NCBI GenBank assembly: GCA_017421685.1
Contig: JAFOHW010000029.1
Coordinates: 1-9,944, forward strand
DNA length: 9,944 nt
Direction: 5' to 3'
DNA from: Candidatus Saccharimonadota bacterium
Lineage (GTDB): Bacteria; Patescibacteriota; Saccharimonadia; Saccharimonadales; Saccharimonadaceae
Every line of letters starts with the position of its first letter. Position 1 is the first letter of the stretch. This document shows, in pieces, positions 5,914 through 9,944 of this stretch. Under the pieces are notes generated by a model. It searched no databases. It was not told the DNA's origin and saw only the letters and a list, made by a program, of their open reading frames with translations. The translations under genes and the position numbers were made by a program.

Positions 5914-7032
5914 TTATTTATAGTAACGAGAAAGAAATTCGTCTCGATAAGCTTCAAAATCATCATTTAGAATACTTTCACGAATTTTATCGACGACATT
6001 TACGACAAAATGTTCGTTATGAATTGAGGCTAAAATTTTTGCGGTTATCTCGTCGACTTTGAATAGATGATGAAGATAGGCGCACGTGTAATTTTTACAA
6101 CATTCACAATTACACTCTGCCATGACTGGCGTAAATTCATGTTTAAATTTTGCATTCTTGATATTGATTCGACCGTCTAAAGTATATAATGAACCGTTTC
6201 TAGCCATACGAGTCGGACCAACACAATCAAAAGTGTCACATCCATTTTCGGCGCCATCAAAAAGATCGATCGGTTCTTGACCCATACCGAGAAGATGCCG
6301 AGGCTTATCCTCTGGAAGAACGCCGTTGACGACTTTTAGCATCTCGGCCATGCCTTCTGCGGTAAAAACTCCGCCAATACCAAACCCGTCGACATCCTTA
6401 CTAGCGCAATACTTTGCAGACTCTTCGCGAAGATCATTGAAAGTTCCGCCTTGGACTACGGCATATAGATATTGTTCTGGTCTATTTTGTTTTTCGGCGT
6501 CGGATTTTATTTTATGATGTTCCGCCACACAACGGTCAAGCCAAGCATGAGTACGACGCATGGCAACCTCCATATCCTCACGACTTTCGGATTTCGCAAG
6601 ATGATCGAAAGCCATATGAATATCGGCACCGATACTCCATTGAGCCTGCATCGATGACTCTGGCGTCATTTCGAAAATCCGACCATCAATATGAGATTTA
6701 AACTTCACGCCATCTTCAGTGATTTTTACATCTGGAAGGGAGAAAATCTGAAATCCGCCAGAATCCGTAAAAGTCGGGCCGTGCCAACTAGAGAATTTAG
6801 CAAGGCCTCCAGCCTCTTTGATTAAATCAGTACCAGGGCGGAGAATTAGATGATAGGTATTGGCTAGGATTGACTGGGAACCGAGTTCGCGCATTTGTTT
6901 CATGGTCAGAGCTTTGACCGTAGAACGAGTAGCAGCGCCAACGAAGGCAGGAGTTTTTATATCACCGTGTGGGGTATAAATTGTTCCGACCCGCATGAAG
7001 CCTTTTTTCTTTTCGATGTCAAATTTTAACAT
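5914..7032 (-). CDS. tgt: tRNA-guanine(34) transglycosylase
   Basis: It exchanges G34 for preQ1 in tRNA-Asn, -Asp, -His and -Tyr. At 372 aa it has family length. TDSGGFQ at 89-95 carries the general acid/base Asp90; VQGG is at 193-196; the nucleophile is Asp269 in FDCVGPTRMARNG; zinc ligands are Cys307, Cys309, Cys312 and His338 (CNCECC ... SIHN). These match the bacterial enzyme. The pocket departs: the usual FDEC is FDHL at 142-145, and GGLAVGE is GGVFTAE at 220-226, so positions matching Z. mobilis Cys158 and Val233 are Leu145 and Thr224. MGQEPIDLFDGAENG (250-264) is also atypical. The start ATG overlaps the queA stop by 7 bp (ATGTTAA), implying translational coupling. Neighbouring queA and queH argue the product is preQ1-tRNA, not direct queuine insertion. 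Confidence 0.95.
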   Translation of the reverse strand: MLKFDIEKKKGFMRVGTIYTPHGDIKTPAFVGAATRSTVKALTMKQMRELGSQSILANTYHLILRPGTDLIKEAGGLAKFSSWHGPTFTDSGGFQIFSLPDVKITEDGVKFKSHIDGRIFEMTPESSMQAQWSIGADIHMAFDHLAKSESREDMEVAMRRTHAWLDRCVAEHHKIKSDAEKQNRPEQYLYAVVQGGTFNDLREESAKYCASKDVDGFGIGGVFTAEGMAEMLKVVNGVLPEDKPRHLLGMGQEPIDLFDGAENGCDTFDCVGPTRMARNGSLYTLDGRINIKNAKFKHEFTPVMAECNCECCKNYTCAYLHHLFKVDEITAKILASIHNEHFVVNVVDKIRESILNDDFEAYRDEFLSRYYK

Positions 7033-8048
7033 ATTAGCATTGAGTCTCCATAACTTAGAAAATTGTAATTATTGTCTATTGCATGTTCATACGCATTTTT
7101 CAAATTATCCCACCCAGTAAAAGCGGACGCGAGCATTAAAACGGTAGATTTTGGAGCATGGAAATTTGTTAAAAGGACATCGACAATTTTAAATTTAAAA
7201 CCCGGATAAATGAAGATGTCATCTTCGCCGAAAGCTTTTTTAGTCTTCGCGAAATATTCTAGAGTCCGAGCTACCGTAGTTCCAACGGCGATGACGCGAG
7301 AATGTCTTTCCTTGGCGCTATTTATAGCTTTTAATGTGTCCTCGGGGATACTAAACCATTCGGAGTGCATTTTATGGTCTTCGATTTTATCGGTACGGAT
7401 TGGCAAAAAGGTCCCGAGGCCGACGTGAAGAGTTAAATATTTCACAATTACGCCTTTTTGCTGAAGTTTTTCCAATAGTTCTGCGGTCATATTTAAGCTG
7501 GCAGTCGGAGCTGCGGAAGAACCCATATTTTTCGCCCAAACGGTTTGATAACGTTCCTTATCGGACTCGGTTGCATCGCGATGAAGATAGGGCGGAAGCG
7601 GAACAGAACCATACGATTCGGCAAGTTCGCTTAGAGGAACGTCGGATTTTACCTCGGCAATGCCATTTCCGAGAATTTTCGTGATTACAATATCTTGCAC
7701 TGTTCCATTTTTAGCTCCCTCGGTTTTAATAAAAACCTTATCTCCCTCATGTAGCTTTCCACGATACATGACACGTTGAGGTTCGTCGCCGTGTTTTTCT
7801 AAAACGACTAGTTCGCGCTTTCGTCCGTCTTCAAGCTCGCAGAACAGACGAGATTGCATGACGCGAGTATCGTTCAAGATTAAGACGTCGCCAGGATTTA
7901 GGAAATCGACAAGATTTTTATAATACGAATCCCTAACTTCGCCAGTTTTTTTATTTAAAACCAACAGACGAGTCTCGCCTCGTTTTTCGGGCGGGAACTT
8001 CGCAATGCGTTCTTCCGGTAATTCGTAATCAAAATCTTTAACTAACAT
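7026..8048 (-). CDS. queA: S-adenosylmethionine:tRNA ribosyltransferase-isomerase
   Basis: It transfers and rearranges the ribosyl group of SAM onto preQ1-tRNA to give epoxyqueuosine-tRNA. At 340 aa it has normal length. DFDYELPEERIA (5-16), VLILNDTRVMQSRL (55-68), YQTVWAK (167-173), VTLHVGLGTF-like LTLHVGLGTF (205-214), DHKMHSEW (224-231), the GTT...RTLE block (256-264), DIFIYPGFKFK (277-287), LLTNFHAPKST (292-302) and YGDSML (333-338) cover the family end to end. The near-invariant APTAGLHFT is APTASLNMT at 180-188 (Gly to Ser, His to Asn, Phe to Met), and NFHLPKS is NFHAPKS. These lie in the conserved catalytic face, so activity or specificity could differ. It begins 8 bp after the mutase gene and overlaps tgt. 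No clear SD precedes its ATG (only weak AAG purines). Confidence 0.95.
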   Translation of the reverse strand: MLVKDFDYELPEERIAKFPPEKRGETRLLVLNKKTGEVRDSYYKNLVDFLNPGDVLILNDTRVMQSRLFCELEDGRKRELVVLEKHGDEPQRVMYRGKLHEGDKVFIKTEGAKNGTVQDIVITKILGNGIAEVKSDVPLSELAESYGSVPLPPYLHRDATESDKERYQTVWAKNMGSSAAPTASLNMTAELLEKLQQKGVIVKYLTLHVGLGTFLPIRTDKIEDHKMHSEWFSIPEDTLKAINSAKERHSRVIAVGTTVARTLEYFAKTKKAFGEDDIFIYPGFKFKIVDVLLTNFHAPKSTVLMLASAFTGWDNLKNAYEHAIDNNYNFLSYGDSMLIC

Positions 8049-8056
8049 CTTAAATC

Positions 8057-9490
8057 TTAAATCGCGTGAGTATTAGAACCGACTTTCCAATCAATTTCAG
8101 AATATTTTTCTAAAATTCCACGTAAATCTTTTTTAATTTTTTCATATTCTGCTTCGGTTTTAGCTTCGAATTTAATAGTCATATATGGTCCGTTCTGAGA
8201 AGCACGAATTACGATCATTTTTCCTGGCAAATCAGCACGAACGCCGTCAATAGTAGTAAACTCGGCTTCTGGCCAAAGTTTCTCTAAATCTGCTTTAATA
8301 TCATTCCCGATTAATTCAAATTTTATATCGTCAGCTAAGCCAAGCTTAATTTCTGGACTAGAGATATATTGCGGGAGCTCAGCGACAAGTTCGCTCAAAG
8401 TCTTATTCTCGCTAGCCATGAAATCTAGAAGACGAAGCGAGGCGTTCGCTGAATCATCGTGAGGAAAATAGTTGTCGGCAAAGAAAATGTGGCCAGAAAG
8501 TTCGCCTCCGAACGGAGAACGGGTTTCTAAAACTTTCGCCTTGATGAAAGAATGTCCAGTAATCCACATGACTGGCTCTCCGCCTTCTTTCAGAATCGTA
8601 TCTCTTACGACTTGAGAACATAGGACATTGAAGACGATCGGGGCGCCGGGAAGTCGCCTTAAGACGTCCTCGACGTAAATTGCGATAATGACATCCATCC
8701 AAAGAGTTCGGCCATTTTCATCAACAACCGCGATACGATCACCATCAGTATCGTATGCAAAACCAATATCAGCTTTTTCTTTTCGGACACGCTCACCGAG
8801 ACGTTCTAGGACTTCTTGTTCGGTTGGGTCGGGTTGTCCCATAGGGAAATTTCCATCAGGTTCACAATTCTGTTCAATAACCTCCATGCCGGCTTTTCTT
8901 AAGACTTCAGCGTATTTTTTTCCGGACCCAGTACAACAACCATCGACAACGACTTTATAACTTTTAGGAATATTAAAATACTGATTAACGGTCTTAATGT
9001 AGGTCGGGAGAATATCAACTTCGCGATTTTTACCTTTCTCTTTCGGTTCGACGAATTCGCCTTTTTGACAAAGTTCGCGAAAGGCGACGATTTCGTGAGT
9101 TAGCATGGTTTCGGAATAACCAGTCGAAAGTTTTAAGCCATTAAATTCTTTTGGATTATGTGAAGCGGTTACCATAACAGCGCCTCTAGTTTTAAATTCG
9201 TAATTTGAGAAATAGCTAATCGGGGTCAAAGTTTCACCGAGATCAATAGTATCGATTCCACCGTCGTTCAAACCAGCAATAAGTGCGCGGGAATAATCAT
9301 AGCTAGTTAAACGAACATCTCGCCCAACAGTACATTCATTAATGCGACGTCCGTTAAGCCAAGTCGCATAGGCTCGCCCGAACGTGTAATAAACATCTTC
9401 GTTTAACTGTTCGTCGACTAAACCACGAATATCGTAGCCACGGAAAATGACCGGGTTAATATCTTTTACAATTTCATAAGACTTCGCCAT
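8057..9490 (-). CDS. manB: Phosphomannomutase/phosphoglucomutase
   Basis: This alpha-D-phosphohexomutase interconverts hexose 6- and 1-phosphates through a phosphoserine, feeding sugar-nucleotide and cell-surface glycan synthesis. At 477 aa it matches bacterial PMM/PGM length. The opening FRGYDIRG is at 16-23; the phosphoserine loop is TASHNPKEFNG (108-118, Ser110); the metal loop is DTDGDR (247-252); the sugar-binding loop is GGELSGHIFF (328-337); the C-terminal phosphate-binding loop is RASQNGP, slightly different from the usual RASNT-type loop. An unusual DGCCTGSG (183-190) replaces the common DAGNG-type loop. Residues give no safe way to tell mannose from glucose preference. It has its own extended -10 promoter and a GGGAG ribosome binding site, and lies between queH and queA. 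A link to tRNA modification is not expected from its chemistry; sharing a transcript is probably convenience. Confidence 0.92.
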   Translation of the reverse strand: MAKSYEIVKDINPVIFRGYDIRGLVDEQLNEDVYYTFGRAYATWLNGRRINECTVGRDVRLTSYDYSRALIAGLNDGGIDTIDLGETLTPISYFSNYEFKTRGAVMVTASHNPKEFNGLKLSTGYSETMLTHEIVAFRELCQKGEFVEPKEKGKNREVDILPTYIKTVNQYFNIPKSYKVVVDGCCTGSGKKYAEVLRKAGMEVIEQNCEPDGNFPMGQPDPTEQEVLERLGERVRKEKADIGFAYDTDGDRIAVVDENGRTLWMDVIIAIYVEDVLRRLPGAPIVFNVLCSQVVRDTILKEGGEPVMWITGHSFIKAKVLETRSPFGGELSGHIFFADNYFPHDDSANASLRLLDFMASENKTLSELVAELPQYISSPEIKLGLADDIKFELIGNDIKADLEKLWPEAEFTTIDGVRADLPGKMIVIRASQNGPYMTIKFEAKTEAEYEKIKKDLRGILEKYSEIDWKVGSNTHAI

Positions 9491-9496
9491 AATTAT

Positions 9497-9501
9497 CTCC
9501 C
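9497..9501 (-). promoter_or_regulatory. manB: Ribosome binding site of the mutase gene
   Basis: On the minus strand GGGAG lies 6 bases before the ATG (9490-9488). It supports this start and shows this gene uses SD-led initiation. Confidence 0.6.
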
Positions 9502-9516
9502 ATTATAAGTATATAT

Positions 9517-9525
9517 ATTATAACA
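9517..9525 (-). promoter_or_regulatory. Extended -10 promoter for manB-queA-tgt
   Basis: Reading the minus strand, TGTTATAAT is a full extended -10 just inside the end of queH, and a CTGAAA lies 15 bases upstream of the hexamer as a weak -35. Transcription would begin near 9510, upstream of the GGGAG site. A second TATAAT (9507-9502) would start too near the ribosome binding site. Confidence 0.55.
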
Positions 9526-9528
9526 TAT

Positions 9529-9944
9529 TTAAGCGTTTTTCAGGTCGCGTTCAATTTGTTTTTTATATCTATCCTCCTCGGAAAAAATACAGCCACAATA
9601 TTTCTGTAAGTACAGTCCGAGCTCGCGAGCCTTAGCTTGTCCCTCGCGATAGCCAACCCTAAAATTACGGTAGATAAATTTAAGACCAGAATCTTTGGCT
9701 AATTTCTCACAAATTTTCTTCAATTCATCATGTTTCTGATACGGAGAGACTAGGAGCGTGGTCGAAAAAGCGTCGTAGCCGTTTTCGGAAGCGTATTTTA
9801 CGGTTTCGAATAAGCGTTTTTCGTAACAATAATCAACACAACGATTTTCTAAATTGTTGATAACGTTCCGACAAAATTCGTCTAATCCATAATCTTCTTT
9901 TATGATTAATTCCGCTTTAACGGTTTCTGTATAATCTTTTAAAC
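9529..9944 (-). CDS. queH: Epoxyqueuosine reductase QueH (5'-partial)
   Basis: It reduces epoxyqueuosine to queuosine in tRNA, replacing the cobalamin enzyme QueG. The frame is open from the stop at 9531-9529 through the window edge, giving 137 visible residues; a TTG at 9723 is internal, because the conserved region continues upstream of it. Numbering from the edge: RCVDYCY at 34-40, FSTTLLVSPYQKHDE at 59-73, FIYRNFRVGYREG at 89-101 and the hallmark YCGC at 115-118, followed by FSEEDRY. These Cys pairs belong to the metal/Fe-S site of the family (DUF208). The N-terminal CC-x-PC motif must lie beyond the edge. The protein ends ERDLKNA, 38 bp before manB. With queA and tgt it completes the last three steps of queuosine synthesis. 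Confidence 0.9.
   Translation of the reverse strand, partial: LKDYTETVKAELIIKEDYGLDEFCRNVINNLENRCVDYCYEKRLFETVKYASENGYDAFSTTLLVSPYQKHDELKKICEKLAKDSGLKFIYRNFRVGYREGQAKARELGLYLQKYCGCIFSEEDRYKKQIERDLKNA

Noticed and set aside
5927..5946. CGAGA/TCTCG hairpin near the convergent gene ends
   Set aside because: Only 5 bp with a 10-base loop and no T-tract on either strand, so it does not look like a terminator.
8454..8702. Overlapping frames on both strands in the mutase gene
   Set aside because: Arg/Ser-rich shadow translations with no motifs or start signals inside a well-conserved mutase.
9529..9723. Separate 64-aa gene starting at TTG 9723
   Set aside because: The same frame is open to the window edge and encodes upstream QueH motifs (RCVDYCY and the FSTTLL block), so this is the C-terminus of a longer gene.
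1..9944. tRNA, rRNA, CRISPR array, insertion sequence or integrase
   Set aside because: I looked for cloverleaf-like, direct-repeat and transposase-like patterns and saw none; intergenic space is too small to hold most of them.

Overview
The window most likely comes from a Candidatus Saccharibacteria (TM7) or closely related Patescibacteria (CPR) genome. This is judged from protein character: a FISUMP-type surface protein, a compact DnaX without its zinc module, a patescibacterial-looking hypothetical gene, and tightly packed AT-rich genes with start codons close behind -10 boxes. All genes read with the standard code (stops TAA and TAG), so nothing points to the UGA=Gly codes of SR1 or Gracilibacteria. 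No database search was possible; the taxonomy is recognition, not proof.

Layout. Bases 1-1355 (+) hold the 3' part of a secreted modular surface protein: the end of one repeat module, an InlB-like repeat, and a C-terminal FISUMP domain whose last ~140 bases are strikingly GC-rich. Bases 1455-2507 (+) encode a membrane-anchored thioredoxin-fold protein, probably an extracytoplasmic thiol-disulfide oxidoreductase. Bases 2587-5911 (+) form a replication block: a 173-aa protein of unknown function, dnaX (clamp loader tau/gamma) and dnaB (replicative helicase), with dnaX and dnaB overlapping by 26 bp. Bases 5914-9944 lie on the minus strand and, in transcription order, are queH (5'-truncated at the window edge), a phosphomannomutase/phosphoglucomutase gene, queA and tgt. 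The two blocks converge with only 2 bp between the dnaB and tgt stop codons. No stretch over 300 bases lacks a gene, and I saw no tRNA, rRNA, CRISPR array, transposase or integrase.

How the genes work together. Tgt, QueA and QueH are the last three steps of queuosine synthesis (insertion of preQ1 at G34 of GUN-anticodon tRNAs, conversion to epoxyqueuosine, reduction to queuosine). No gene for making preQ1 is visible, so preQ1 may be scavenged. Tgt and QueA both depart from family signatures near their active sites. DnaX and DnaB link clamp loading to fork unwinding. The oxidoreductase could form or isomerise disulfides in exported cysteine-containing proteins such as its FISUMP neighbour.

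Best leads: (1) the GC-rich C-terminal tip of the FISUMP domain, which resembles the variable region of a diversity-generating retroelement or a recombined cassette; (2) an in-frame A_AAA_AAT heptamer at the DnaX core/linker boundary, where a -1 shift would add one codon before TGA, much like E. coli dnaX, and whose A-site codon is read by a queuosine-type tRNA-Asn; (3) the altered Tgt substrate pocket and QueA signature; (4) probable leaderless starts.
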